DNA from: Microtetraspora glauca
Lineage (GTDB): Bacteria; Actinomycetota; Actinomycetes; Streptosporangiales; Streptosporangiaceae
Length of the DNA stretch: 64,000 bases
Direction of reading: 5' to 3'
NCBI GenBank assembly: GCA_001570385.1
Contig: BBYL01000021.1
Span: forward strand, 124,001 to 188,000
Shown: piece by piece, positions 1 through 7,996 of the stretch
Numbering within the stretch: position 1 is the stretch's first letter
Layout: the number at the start of each line of letters is the position of its first letter
Made by a program: the position numbers and the translations under genes
Notes under the pieces: model-generated
Seen by the model: only the letters and a program-made list of their open reading frames with translations
What the model was told of the DNA's origin: nothing
The model's database searches: none

Positions 1-855
1 AACGGCATGGTCCCCCTGGTCGCCGAAGAGCCGCAGCGGGCCAACGCGACGCTGAAGATCGCCGAGGCGGTCACCCAGCTGGCGGGTCCCGCGCTGGCCG
101 GAGTCCTCATCGTCGTCGCCGGGCCGGTCTTCGTCTACACGGTGGACGCCGCGACGTTCCTGGTCAGCGGGGTGTGCCTGCTGCTGGTCCGGGTCGCCGT
201 ACCCAGGCCGGGGCCCTCCAACGTGCTGAGCGACCTGCGCAGGGGCTGGGAGGAGTTCAAGGCCAGGAGCTGGATGTGGTCGGTCATCCTGGTCTGGGTG
301 TTCTGGGGCGTTCTGGTGGTCGGGCCGTACGTGCCGCTGTCGTCACAGGTCATCGGGGCCGACTACGGCTGGGTGATGGCGGCGCTCGGCCTCGGCACTG
401 TGCTGGGCGGGCTGGTGGCGATCAGGCTCAGGCCGCGCAGGCCGCTGGCGGCCGGGGCGGTGGCGCTCAGCGGGTACGTGGCGGTGCCGCTGACGGTCTC
501 GCTCGGGCTGCCGCTGCCGCTGCTGATGGCCGGGCACCTGCTCGGAGGGTGCGCGTATGCGTTCTGGTCGGTGATGTGGTCGACCAGCGTGCAGACGCAG
601 GTCGCACCGGACGTGCTGAACCGGGTCAACGCCTACCAGGTGGCCGGGTCGGTCGCGGGCATGGCAGTCGGGCAGGCGCTGGCCGGTCCGGTCACCGCGC
701 TGGTCGAACCGCGCGCCTTCATGCTGGGGTCGGCCCTGGTGACGGTCGGCGTGGTGGCGGCGCTGCTGTTGATCAAGCCGATCAGGCGGCTGGGCCGGGA
801 ACCTCAGGAGGCCGGAGGCCGGTCGATCTCGGTCTCGGCCGGCGTGTTGACGTAG
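1..855 (+). CDS. MFS transporter, C-terminal part (5' end outside window)
   Basis: The reading frame is open from the first base, so this is the 3' part (about 284 residues) of a major facilitator superfamily permease in the cytoplasmic membrane. About seven hydrophobic segments are visible, separated by short basic loops, which fits the C-terminal half of a 12-helix proton-driven exporter of the EntS/MFS_3 type. The internal ATG at 7 is not the real start, because homology-like sequence continues upstream. It converges on the ABC exporter genes at 938-2436. The substrate cannot be inferred from this part; drug or siderophore export is a guess from the family. Confidence 0.8.
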   Translation, partial: NGMVPLVAEEPQRANATLKIAEAVTQLAGPALAGVLIVVAGPVFVYTVDAATFLVSGVCLLLVRVAVPRPGPSNVLSDLRRGWEEFKARSWMWSVILVWVFWGVLVVGPYVPLSSQVIGADYGWVMAALGLGTVLGGLVAIRLRPRRPLAAGAVALSGYVAVPLTVSLGLPLPLLMAGHLLGGCAYAFWSVMWSTSVQTQVAPDVLNRVNAYQVAGSVAGMAVGQALAGPVTALVEPRAFMLGSALVTVGVVAALLLIKPIRRLGREPQEAGGRSISVSAGVLT

Positions 856-937
856 TCGGTCATCGTCTGCAGGGCGACGCCTGCCTTGGCCTGCTGGATC
901 TGCTCGTCGGCGAGGTGGGCGACCGTACTCCACGGGC

Positions 938-1681
938 CTACATCGGCCGCTGCATGGCCTTCCTCCGCCGGGCGGCCACGCTGGAACCGGACTCGCGCCG
1001 CGCCATCCGGAGCAACACGACGGGCGCCAGCAGGAGCCCGATGACCGCCCACGCGCCGAGCACGCCGATCGTCTCCAGGTGCCGCCAGGACTCGCCGATC
1101 TCGGCGGCGGACATCGCCACCGGCAGCAGTGCCGAGCGCAACCCCAGGCCGAGCCAGTAGATCGGGAAGCCCTGCGCGATCCACTGCAGCCACTCCGGGA
1201 GCGCGGTGATCGGGTAGAACACACCGGAGATCGCCATGAGCAACATCATCGGCAGCATGACGACGCCCATGCCCTGTTCGCTGTCGAACAGGAACGCCGC
1301 CGGGACCAACGGGATGAGCAGGCCCACGACCGACGTCCCGGCCCGGCTGATCACCTTGCCGGTGAGGTAGCCGATCATGCCGTTCGGCGTCGCCTTCGCC
1401 CGCAGCAGCGTGCCGTCCTCGCGGTCCATGGTCAGCGCCATGGCCAGGGCCAGCAGCCCGTTGAGCACGAGGTTCATCCCGAGGATGCCCGGAATCGACT
1501 GCGAGCCGAGGGAGAAGTCCGTGCCCGGAACCTTGTCGCCTCTCAGCATGTACATCACGATCAGCGCGATGACCGGGAAGAACACCACGCTCCAGACGTC
1601 CTGCGCGTTGGTCATGTTCTGCCGGAACTCGATCCAGCCTCGATGCACGCCCGCGCGCAGGGCCACCGCGCCGGCGTTCAC
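938..1681 (-). CDS. ABC-2 type exporter permease
   Basis: This 247-residue protein has six predicted membrane helices typical of the ABC2_membrane/DrrB family: a first pair around residues 30-80, a central block at 100-160 and a last helix near 205-225. It is the membrane subunit of a two-component exporter of small hydrophobic molecules. Its ATG lies within the last four bases of the upstream ATPase frame (ATGA overlap at 1678-1681), so the pair was translationally coupled. The partner ATPase is truncated and lacks its Walker A motif, so the permease is probably without a functional engine unless another ATPase serves it. Confidence 0.85.
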   Translation of the reverse strand: MNAGAVALRAGVHRGWIEFRQNMTNAQDVWSVVFFPVIALIVMYMLRGDKVPGTDFSLGSQSIPGILGMNLVLNGLLALAMALTMDREDGTLLRAKATPNGMIGYLTGKVISRAGTSVVGLLIPLVPAAFLFDSEQGMGVVMLPMMLLMAISGVFYPITALPEWLQWIAQGFPIYWLGLGLRSALLPVAMSAAEIGESWRHLETIGVLGAWAVIGLLLAPVVLLRMARRESGSSVAARRRKAMQRPM

Positions 1682-2436
1682 GCGGTCACCTCCGTCAACT
1701 CGCTCGGCGCCACGGTGCGCTGTCCGGACTCGAACTCGCGCACCATGGCCAGGTACACGTCCTCCAGGCGCACCCTGCGCACCTCCAGATCGCCGATCGC
1801 CTCGCCGTACGCCGCGAACAGTTCGCGCACGTAGCCGGTGGCGTCCTCGTCGGAGTGCGTGAAGAACTCGCCGTCCCTGCTGTAGCGGACTTCCGCCTTG
1901 CCGGAGACCCGCTCGGCCAGCTCCACCGCGCTGCCGTCGGCCACGATCACGCCGCCCGAAAGGATCACGATCCGGTCGGCGAGCTTCTCCGCCTCGTCCA
2001 GGTCGTGCGTGGTGAGCAGGATCGTCGTGTCCTCACGATCGGACAGCCGGCGCACCAGGTCGTGGAACTCCTGCCGGGCCTGCGGGTCGAAGCCGACGGT
2101 CGGCTCGTCCAGGAAGAGCAGGTCCGGCTTGCCGACGATGCCGATGGCCACGTCCAGCCTGCGTCGCTGCCCGCCGGAGAGCCTGGCGACCGGGGTGTCC
2201 GCCTGATCGGTCAGCCCGACCAGGGAGACCAGTTCGTCCGTGTCGTACGGCCTGGCACGTTCCGGCGTGCCGTACGGGGTGTAGTAGCGGCCGAGGTGGC
2301 CGAGCAGTTCGCGGACCCGCCACTTGCCGTGGTCGCGCCAGGACTGCAGCACGATGCCCAGCCGCGCGCGCCATGCCTCGTCACCGGCCTCCGGGTCGGT
2401 GCCCAGCACCCGCACCTCACCGGCGGAGCGCGGCTC
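1678..2436 (-). pseudogene. ABC transporter ATP-binding protein, N-terminus (Walker A) deleted
   Basis: ATPase homology is recognisable from about GEVRVLGTDP onward: Q-loop (LGIVLQS), signature LSGGQRRRLDVAIG, Walker B PDLLFLDEPTVGFD and H-loop LTTHDLDEA are intact. Everything that should precede it (the first ~50 residues with the A-loop and the P-loop GxxGxGKT) is missing. Upstream of about 2436 the frame runs into unrelated low-complexity sequence that is the antisense of a MerR gene reading the other way. A start at 2538 can be drawn, but it would not restore a P-loop. Without Walker A the protein cannot bind ATP normally. I call it a broken gene created by a deletion; an assembly error is the alternative. 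Confidence 0.75.
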
Positions 2437-2883
2437 TCCCTCCAGGCGGCGGGTGAAGCGCTGGAGGCGGTCGCGGAGCAGACACCGGACACCTCCGCGC
2501 CGAGGCCGGGCATGCGCATCGGCGAGCTGGCCGCCCACCTGGGCGTGCGCACATCCGCCCTGCGCGTGTGGGAGTCCTCCGGCCTCCTGACGCCGAAGCG
2601 CGACCCGGGCACCCCGGGCACCGGCTACCGTACGTTCGGCCCCGCCGACGTCCGAGACGCACGCATGATCAACATGCTCCGTCAGGGCCGCTATCCCCTC
2701 ACCCAGATCCAGGTCATCCTCGACGGCCTCCGCAGGACGGGCAGCAGCGACGCGCTACGCGCGGCGATCGCCCAGCGCCAGGCCGAACTGACCCAACGGG
2801 CGACCGCCATGTTGGAGGGCTCCAGCCACCTGCACCGCTACGTCGCGGGCGAGGAGCCGTCGTCCGCCGCCGGTCGGTCGTGA
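2437..2883 (+). pseudogene. Tandem-MerR regulator (TioE-like), only the C-terminal half left
   Basis: From about RLSLQAAGEALEAV the frame aligns with the intact two-domain MerR protein at 18779-19462: the linker TLQAVEAALRDLA corresponds to SLQAAGEALEAVA, followed by the second helix-turn-helix (IGELAAHLGVRTSALRVWE), the GYRTFGPADVRDAR wing and a C-terminal helix. The first MerR domain, about 120 residues, is absent. An ATG at 2512 preceded by GAGG with six-base spacing could still give a 123-residue single-domain DNA-binding protein, so residual function is possible. The left boundary coincides with the break in the leftward ABC ATPase gene. Confidence 0.7.
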
Positions 2884-3021
2884 ACCGGTCGGACGAGACG
2901 ACGAACTCGGCGCGAAGGTGGTCGGCGGCGCCCTGGGAGGCCGCACCCGCACCCCCTGCGAATGGGTCACGAAGGCCGGCCTCTCTGCATCATCGGAGGA
3001 GACCAGCCCGCGGGTTGTCGC

Positions 3022-4122
3022 TCAGCAGGGAGACGCGGCGATCTGTACGCGGTGGCTGTCGTTGTCGGAGAGGAACGCCGCCAGCGCCCGCCCCTGCTCG
3101 GCCACGGTCGTGCGGTCGCCGCGGGAGAAGCGGCGCAGCGGGGTGATGACCACGGTGTCAGCCCGGACAGTCCAGGTCGCGGCGACCCGGCCGTCGAGGA
3201 GGACGACGCGTTCGCCGGCGACCGACAGGCCGCGGTGCGCGTCGTCGATGATGCGGGTGCGGTCGTGGTAGCCGAGGATCGCGTTGTCGAAGGCCGGTAG
3301 GAAGCGGACCGGGGCGGGTGTGTCGGGGTCGGGGCGGGGAGCGTCGGGGAGGTCGAGGAGTTCGCGGCCGCGCTCGTCGCGAAAGGTGACCAGCTCCTCG
3401 CGTATCGCGGCGACCGCGGCGGGGAGCCCGGCGAGGCCGGACCAGGCGCGCAGGTCGGCTGTGGCCGCGGGGCCGTAGGCGGCCAGATAGCGGCGTACCA
3501 GCTGCTGGCCGACCGGGTCCGAGCCGTCCAGGGCGGACGGGTCGATCTTGCGGCCCAGCCAGGAGGAGAGCGGGACGTTGCGCACGCCCGCCTTGGTGCG
3601 CCATATCCCGCGGGGCGGCAGCTGCACCATCGGGATGAGAGCGGCGACCAGCATCTCGCCCAGCGCCCGCGGGCCCGGCGCGGGCCAACGGTCGGCGAGG
3701 GCCCGCGCGAGTTCGCCCATCGACCGGGGCTCACCGTCGGCCATCACCGCCAGTCCCGCCTCGGCGAGCTCGTCGAGGTCCACCCCGTCGAGCTCGCCGC
3801 GGTAGGTCCCAAGGACCCGTTGGCGCAGCATCGCGTCGTGGCGGGCACGCCATGCCAGGACGTCGTCGGCGGTCAGCAGGTGGACGGTGCGGCGCATGAG
3901 GTGGGTCCGTACGACGCTTCGGCCGATCAGCAGGTTCGAGAGGTCCGCCGGGTCGAAGGCGCGCAGCCGCGACCAGAGCCCGACGAACGGTTCCTGCGGC
4001 TCCTGGGCCTGCAGGCCACACAGGTGCGCGACGGCGTCGACGGCCGGCATGTCGGCATGGTCGAGCAGCAGTTGGCGGGCGAGCGTCGCGCGGTTGAGCG
4101 CCCGGACGTCGAGAACGGTCAT
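3022..4122 (-). CDS. Winged-helix DNA glycosylase family protein, AlkZ-like (HTH_42)
   Basis: The 366-residue protein matches the winged helix DNA-binding domain family (HTH_42, formerly DUF1006): N-terminal ARQLLLD...LCGLQAQEP, RTHLMRRTVHLL, WRTKAGVRNVPLSSWLG and a C-terminal LLDGRVAATW beta region. The Q38-A-Q40 motif corresponds to the catalytic QxQ of Streptomyces AlkZ, a glycosylase that removes azinomycin crosslinks. A role in excising bulky or crosslinked bases, in the cytoplasm on DNA, is inferred from that motif. It is transcribed alone. Many family members next to biosynthetic clusters are self-resistance enzymes, but no such cluster is evident here. Confidence 0.75.
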   Translation of the reverse strand: MTVLDVRALNRATLARQLLLDHADMPAVDAVAHLCGLQAQEPQEPFVGLWSRLRAFDPADLSNLLIGRSVVRTHLMRRTVHLLTADDVLAWRARHDAMLRQRVLGTYRGELDGVDLDELAEAGLAVMADGEPRSMGELARALADRWPAPGPRALGEMLVAALIPMVQLPPRGIWRTKAGVRNVPLSSWLGRKIDPSALDGSDPVGQQLVRRYLAAYGPAATADLRAWSGLAGLPAAVAAIREELVTFRDERGRELLDLPDAPRPDPDTPAPVRFLPAFDNAILGYHDRTRIIDDAHRGLSVAGERVVLLDGRVAATWTVRADTVVITPLRRFSRGDRTTVAEQGRALAAFLSDNDSHRVQIAASPC

Positions 4123-4126
4123 CGGC

Positions 4127-4336
4127 TCATGCCGCCGCGCGTTCGTCGGCCAGGTGCCGGGGCACCCATTTCCTCCGCGCGTTCCGTGGCTCGGGCCGGT
4201 TCTTGAGGTAGCGGCCTGTGAGCAGGCCCATCGCCGGCGGGCTGCCCCCGCGGTCGGGGTTCCCGGCCTGGCCGACCATCCTGGTGCCCAGGCAGTGGGG
4301 GCTGACCTGGATTCCGGTCCGGCCCCGTGCGCGCAT
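4127..4336 (-). pseudogene. Aldo/keto reductase remnant with internal deletion
   Basis: On the minus strand, a start-like segment GRTGIQVSPHCLGTRM (the N-terminal strand of aldo/keto reductases) is followed after only about a dozen residues by AMGLLTGRYLKN and RRKWVPRHLADER, which in intact family members lies some 200 residues further on. The reading frame stays open across the join, so roughly 600 bp are missing from the middle, including the Asp-Tyr-Lys-His catalytic tetrad. A normal C-terminus is also lacking. It cannot be an active oxidoreductase. Confidence 0.6.
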
Positions 4337-4639
4337 CTTCACCGCTACGTCCTTGCCTTCGAGTCGTGTGTTGGTCAGGTGGGAGCCGGCGGCGCCGTGA
4401 CGGTCGGAGTGTTGTCCGGCCCCGCCGCCCGGACTCTGATGGGCTCGGCTCGCCTGCCCCTGCTCGGTGACCACAGTCGCAGGAGAAGCGGTCAGGTAGT
4501 GACCGCTTCTCGGGCACGTCCTTCGCGCGCGCCCACCGCACCGGCCGGGTCTGTCCATCGTGTCGATGACGACTGATGATCGTGAAGACCCGAGCGGATC
4601 ATCCCGGCTCCTCGCGTCGTCGCCGCCGAAGGCGACCGT

Positions 4640-5119
4640 CTACTGGACGCCCTCGCTGCGTAGGCGGACGACTGCCTGTGGAGTCAGGTGTCGTGCGACC
4701 TCTTCCAGGAGGGCGACGATCTCGGCGACCCGTTGCGGGTCGGCGGTGTCCAGGGCTTTCGCCAGCGCGGCATCGACGGAGGTCGAGCGGACCTGTTCCA
4801 CCCGGTCGGAGATCTCGGGGGCGGGCCGGATCAGGAGACGGCGGCGGTCGCGGGAGTCGGGTTCGGTGACGACGGCACCGGCTTCGCGGAGGCGGGCCAC
4901 CCCCGCGGACACGGCGCTCTGCGGCAGGCCGGTGCGGGTGGCGATCTCCCCGACCGCGCTGCCGGGATGCGCCCGCACGTCGCTGACCACGATCAGGACC
5001 GTCCGAACGCTGGTCGGCTGGTCGCCCAGCCCTTCCGTGGGCAGGGCCTCCTCGCCGATCTTCATCAGCGTGCGCCCCAGCAGGAACAGTTCGACTCCGT
5101 TCACGCGCCCAAGGTACAT
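4640..5119 (-). CDS. MarR family transcriptional regulator
   Basis: The 159-residue protein has a MarR winged helix (GEIATRTGLPQSAVSAGVARLREAGAVV, then the DSRDRRRLLIRPAP wing) flanked by N- and C-terminal helices for dimerisation. It is divergent from the alpha/beta hydrolase at 5209, with 89 bp between them containing a perfect inverted repeat at 5138-5151. Autoregulation and control of the hydrolase in response to a small ligand, as usual in the family, is inferred. Confidence 0.85.
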   Translation of the reverse strand: MYLGRVNGVELFLLGRTLMKIGEEALPTEGLGDQPTSVRTVLIVVSDVRAHPGSAVGEIATRTGLPQSAVSAGVARLREAGAVVTEPDSRDRRRLLIRPAPEISDRVEQVRSTSVDAALAKALDTADPQRVAEIVALLEEVARHLTPQAVVRLRSEGVQ

Positions 5120-5137
5120 CAGAAAAGATGCATCTGG

Positions 5138-5151
5138 TTTGATGTATCAAA
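5138..5151. promoter_or_regulatory. Inverted repeat, probable MarR operator
   Basis: TTTGAT-GT-ATCAAA is a perfect 14-bp palindrome in an unusually AT-rich stretch between the divergent marR and hydrolase genes. A second short palindrome, CAAATTTG, overlaps its right side, and GATGCATC lies 3 bp to its left. The position fits repression of both promoters. Confidence 0.5.
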
Positions 5152-5208
5152 TTTGATGATTTAGGGTTCGAGCACGGCGCCAGAAGCCCCCACATCGAAG
5201 GAGTCGAC

Positions 5209-6045
5209 ATGGCCACCACCACGACCGGCCGCCTGCCCGTTCCCGGCGCGACCCTCCACTACGAGGTACGCGGCACGGGCCCGACACTGCTGATCTCCCA
5301 GAGCGGCGAAGGCGACGCGGGCCGCAGCACCGATCTGGTCGACCGGATCAGCGACGACTACACCGTGGTGACCTACGACCGGCGCGGCCTGTCCCGCAGC
5401 ACCCTGGACGACCCCAGTCGGGGCGTGACACTGGCCGAGCACGCGGAGGACGTCCACCACCTGCTCGCCGCACTCACCGACGAACCGGCCCTGATGCTCG
5501 GTTGCAGCCTCGGCGCCGTCATCGGCCTGCACCTCGCCGTCCGCCACCCCGGCCAAATCGCCACCCTCGTCGCGCACGAGCCGGTCGCTCCCCGGCTGCT
5601 CCCCCACGCCGAGCGGGTCCGGCATGAGGAAGAGCTGGCCGAGATCCAGCGGATTCATCGCCGCGACGGACTGGAGCCGGCGATCAAGGCCATCACCGCG
5701 GTGCTGGGCATCGACCCGGCCAACCCCGATGCCGAGCCCGGCCTGACCCCTCAGCCCATGAACGCCCAGCGGGTCGCCAACTTCGGGTTCTTCATCGAAC
5801 ACGACTTCACCGCCGTCATCGGCGACACCCTGTCCGTCACCGAGTTGCCCGCCACCTCCACGCGCATCGTGTCCGCCGCCGGTCGTACCACCCCGCGTGC
5901 CGTCTTCGACTACCGCTGCGCCCAGGAACTGGCCGTCGTGCTCGGCACCGAGATCACGGAGTTCCCGGGTGGCCACAACGGCAACACCACCCACCCCCGC
6001 GCCTACGCCGCACAACTGCGCCGCGTCCTCCAGGACGTGGCTTGA
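5209..6045 (+). CDS. Alpha/beta hydrolase
   Basis: This 278-residue cytoplasmic protein shows the alpha/beta-hydrolase fold order: strand HYEVRGTGPTLLISQ, DRRGLSRS, nucleophile elbow GCSLGA (Ser about residue 102) and the catalytic histidine in EFPGGHNG near residue 259. The substrate is unknown; relatives are esterases or epoxide/lactone hydrolases. The start is the ATG after GGAGTCGAC. It is divergent from marR and probably repressed by it. An 18-bp hairpin terminator follows 45 bp after the stop. Confidence 0.85.
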   Translation: MATTTTGRLPVPGATLHYEVRGTGPTLLISQSGEGDAGRSTDLVDRISDDYTVVTYDRRGLSRSTLDDPSRGVTLAEHAEDVHHLLAALTDEPALMLGCSLGAVIGLHLAVRHPGQIATLVAHEPVAPRLLPHAERVRHEEELAEIQRIHRRDGLEPAIKAITAVLGIDPANPDAEPGLTPQPMNAQRVANFGFFIEHDFTAVIGDTLSVTELPATSTRIVSAAGRTTPRAVFDYRCAQELAVVLGTEITEFPGGHNGNTTHPRAYAAQLRRVLQDVA

Positions 6046-6090
6046 TCCGACGACCGGCGAGCTGAAGACCGGGCCGGACGGACGACGGGC

Positions 6091-6135
6091 GCGGCGTCCG
6101 CGACCTTCCTGGTTATCGAAGGTCGCGGACGCCGC
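6091..6135. terminator. Strong bidirectional hairpin terminator
   Basis: An 18-bp perfect stem (arms 6091-6108 and 6118-6135) with a 9-base loop lies between the convergent hydrolase (stop 6045) and symporter (stop 6159) genes. There is no T-run, as usual for actinobacterial terminators. Confidence 0.8.
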
Positions 6136-6158
6136 CCCGTGTGTTTCCGCCGCGGATG

Positions 6159-7454
6159 TCAGGCGAGGGCCGGCTCGGCCGACCCGGCGGCCTTACCCGG
6201 GGGGACGTCGTCGAGCGGCTGCGGCGGAGCCGTGAAGACACTCTCGTCGAGGCGGTTCTCCGAACGGCCCACCAGGACCGGGACGACCATCTGGCCCGCG
6301 ACGTTGGTGGCGGTGCGGATCATGTCCAGGATCGGGTCGATCGCCAGCAGCAGGCCGACGCCCTCCAGGGGCAGGCCGAGCGTGCTCAGGGTCAGGGTCA
6401 GCATCACGATCGCGCCGGTCAGGCCGGCGGTGGCGGCGGAGCCGACCACGGAGACGAACGCGATCAGCAGGTAGTCGCCGACGCCGAGCGGGACGTCGAA
6501 CACCTGCGCCACGAAGATCGCGGCGAGCGCCGGGTAGACCGCCGCGCAGCCGTCCATCTTGGTGGTCGCGCCGAACGGCACCGCGAAGGACGCGTAGTCA
6601 CGGTCGACGCCGAGCCTGTCGGTGGTGACGCGCTGGGTCAGCGGCATGGTGCCGACGGAGGAGCGGGAGACGAAGGCCAGCTCGATCGCGGGCCAGGCGT
6701 TGCGGTAGAAGGTGAACGGGCTGACCTTGCCCACGAGCGCGAGCAGTGCCGGATAGATCACCAGCAGCACGATGAAGCAGCCGACGTAGACGCCCACGCT
6801 GAACTTCGCCAGCGGAGCCAGCAGATCCCAGCCGTAGGTGGCCACGGACTTACCGATCAGGCCGGCGGTTCCGATCGGTGCCAGGCGGATGACCCACCAG
6901 AGGGCCTTCTGGACCAGTTCCAGGACCGAACGGCTGACGTTCAGGAACGGCTCGGCCTTCTCGCCGACCGCCATGGCGGCGGCGCCGAAGACGACTCCCA
7001 GGAAGACGATCTGGAGGACGTTGAGCTCGGTGAACGCGGTGACGACGTTGGTCGGGACGATGCCGGTCAGGAAGTCGAGCCAGGTTCCGGCGCCGTCCAG
7101 GTCGACGGCCTTGGCGCCCTCGGTGGCGATGGTGACGCCCTGGCCGGGATTGATCAGCAGGCCGAGGCCGATCGCGGCGGCCACCGCGACCAGCGAGGTG
7201 ACCATGAACCAGAGGAGCGTCTTTCCGGCGAGCCTGGCGGCTCCGCTGACGTTGCGCAGGTTGGCCACGCTGACGACGACCGCGGTGAAGACCAGCGGCG
7301 GGACCGCGAGCTTGAGAAGCTGGACGAAGATCTTGCCGACCTCGGTCAGCGTGTCGGCGAGCCAGGCGACCTCGGCGGCGCGGGCGATGAGCCCGAGGCC
7401 GACGCCGACGACGAGGCCCAGTAGCAACTGCAGGGAGAAGGAGAACTTCTTCAC
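6159..7454 (-). CDS. Dicarboxylate/amino acid:cation symporter (DAACS), possible cystine transporter
   Basis: The 431-residue membrane protein of the glutamate/dicarboxylate symporter family has about eight helices plus the two re-entrant loops. The serine-rich hairpin SRSSVGTMP (residues 263-271), DGCAAVYPA (301-309) and the transport-site helix DPILDMIRTATNVAG (373-387) are present. The GTG at 7454 is preferred because GGAG lies 8 bases upstream; the ATG at 7478 has no such site. The family carries glutamate, aspartate, C4-dicarboxylates, serine or cystine. The Cys-codon leader peptide upstream (7531-7602) makes cystine/cysteine uptake, as in TcyP, an attractive inference. Its RBS lies in a hairpin (7462-7486). 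Confidence 0.85.
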   Translation of the reverse strand: MKKFSFSLQLLLGLVVGVGLGLIARAAEVAWLADTLTEVGKIFVQLLKLAVPPLVFTAVVVSVANLRNVSGAARLAGKTLLWFMVTSLVAVAAAIGLGLLINPGQGVTIATEGAKAVDLDGAGTWLDFLTGIVPTNVVTAFTELNVLQIVFLGVVFGAAAMAVGEKAEPFLNVSRSVLELVQKALWWVIRLAPIGTAGLIGKSVATYGWDLLAPLAKFSVGVYVGCFIVLLVIYPALLALVGKVSPFTFYRNAWPAIELAFVSRSSVGTMPLTQRVTTDRLGVDRDYASFAVPFGATTKMDGCAAVYPALAAIFVAQVFDVPLGVGDYLLIAFVSVVGSAATAGLTGAIVMLTLTLSTLGLPLEGVGLLLAIDPILDMIRTATNVAGQMVVPVLVGRSENRLDESVFTAPPQPLDDVPPGKAAGSAEPALA

Positions 7455-7461
7455 GAACAAG

Positions 7462-7486
7462 ACTCCGGAGAAAGGCATGCCGGAGT
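7462..7486 (-). promoter_or_regulatory. Hairpin sequestering the symporter ribosome-binding site
   Basis: ACTCCGG (7486-7480 on the minus strand) pairs with CCGGAGT (7468-7462), which contains the GGAG Shine-Dalgarno of the symporter, across an 11-base loop. In the mRNA this hides the ribosome-binding site downstream of the Cys leader peptide and would allow translational control by a stalled leader ribosome. Confidence 0.5.
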
Positions 7487-7530
7487 GGACACGGCACGCG
7501 GGTGAGGAAGGGGGGAGGTCGAAGGCGCGT

Positions 7531-7602
7531 TCAGCGACAGAGATCGCCGTCGATGCGGCACAGATCGACGTGCAACCGCTCCACGAGCCACACGATGACC
7601 AC
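7531..7602 (-). CDS. Cysteine-containing leader peptide (23 aa) of the symporter
   Basis: A GTG at 7602, preceded by TGAGG with six-base spacing, opens a 23-codon frame whose C-terminal part reads RLHVDLCRIDGDLCR and stops at 7531. This matches the short streptomycete 'putative leader peptides' (R-L-H-V-D-L-x-R...C) found upstream of sulfur and amino acid genes, and has two Cys codons in the last nine. It ends 76 bases before the symporter start. Slow translation at the Cys codons when Cys-tRNA is scarce could alter the downstream hairpin; that mechanism is inferred. Confidence 0.6.
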   Translation of the reverse strand: MVIVWLVERLHVDLCRIDGDLCR

Positions 7603-7661
7603 CGAGAACCTCACGAGCGGCTACAACATCTCCTGTCGCAACCGACATTCCCTTTCCGAAG

Positions 7662-7677
7662 TGTGACATGGATCACA
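7662..7677. promoter_or_regulatory. Crp/FNR-type binding site
   Basis: TGTGA-CATGGA-TCACA is a perfect match to the Crp consensus TGTGA-N6-TCACA, which actinobacterial Crp/GlxR proteins also recognise. It lies about 60 bp upstream of the leader peptide and about 210 bp upstream of the symporter, in the right place to control that transcript. Confidence 0.6.
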
Positions 7678-7807
7678 TATTATCGCCGTGGCCGTTCTCC
7701 GGCCTCGGTGTGCCCCGGGCCCCGAACCGCCCGCACCGCACCAGGCGGATCCCGACAGATGAGGGCGAACCGTGATGTCCGTGTGTTGAGTGGGCCGCAC
7801 ACCGGTT

Positions 7808-7840
7808 GTGGGGCCGCACACCTTCCGTGCACGGCCCCAC
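7808..7840. terminator. Terminator-like hairpin
   Basis: GTGGGGCCG (7808-7816) and CGGCCCCAC (7832-7840) form a perfect 9-bp stem with further internal pairing. It lies downstream of the fusion gene that ends at 7997 and upstream of the symporter control region. The rest of 7678-7996 holds a duplicated 12-base motif (GGGCCGCACACC) but no gene that I can support. Confidence 0.55.
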
Positions 7841-7996
7841 CTATAGCTCCTCGCGGACAACCGGGGTCGGCCTCCTCTGGTCACGCCGGAAGGAAGACCA
7901 ACCGCTGTCCGGCGCCGGCGAGCAGCGGCCACGCGGCGCCCTGACAGCCCTGCGCCACCCCAGGAGTGCGATGCGTGGGCAGGAAGCGGCCCGGGA

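Noticed and set aside
4337..4558. Longer start for the aldo/keto reductase remnant
   Set aside because: The upstream part of the frame has no family resemblance; homology begins at about 4336.
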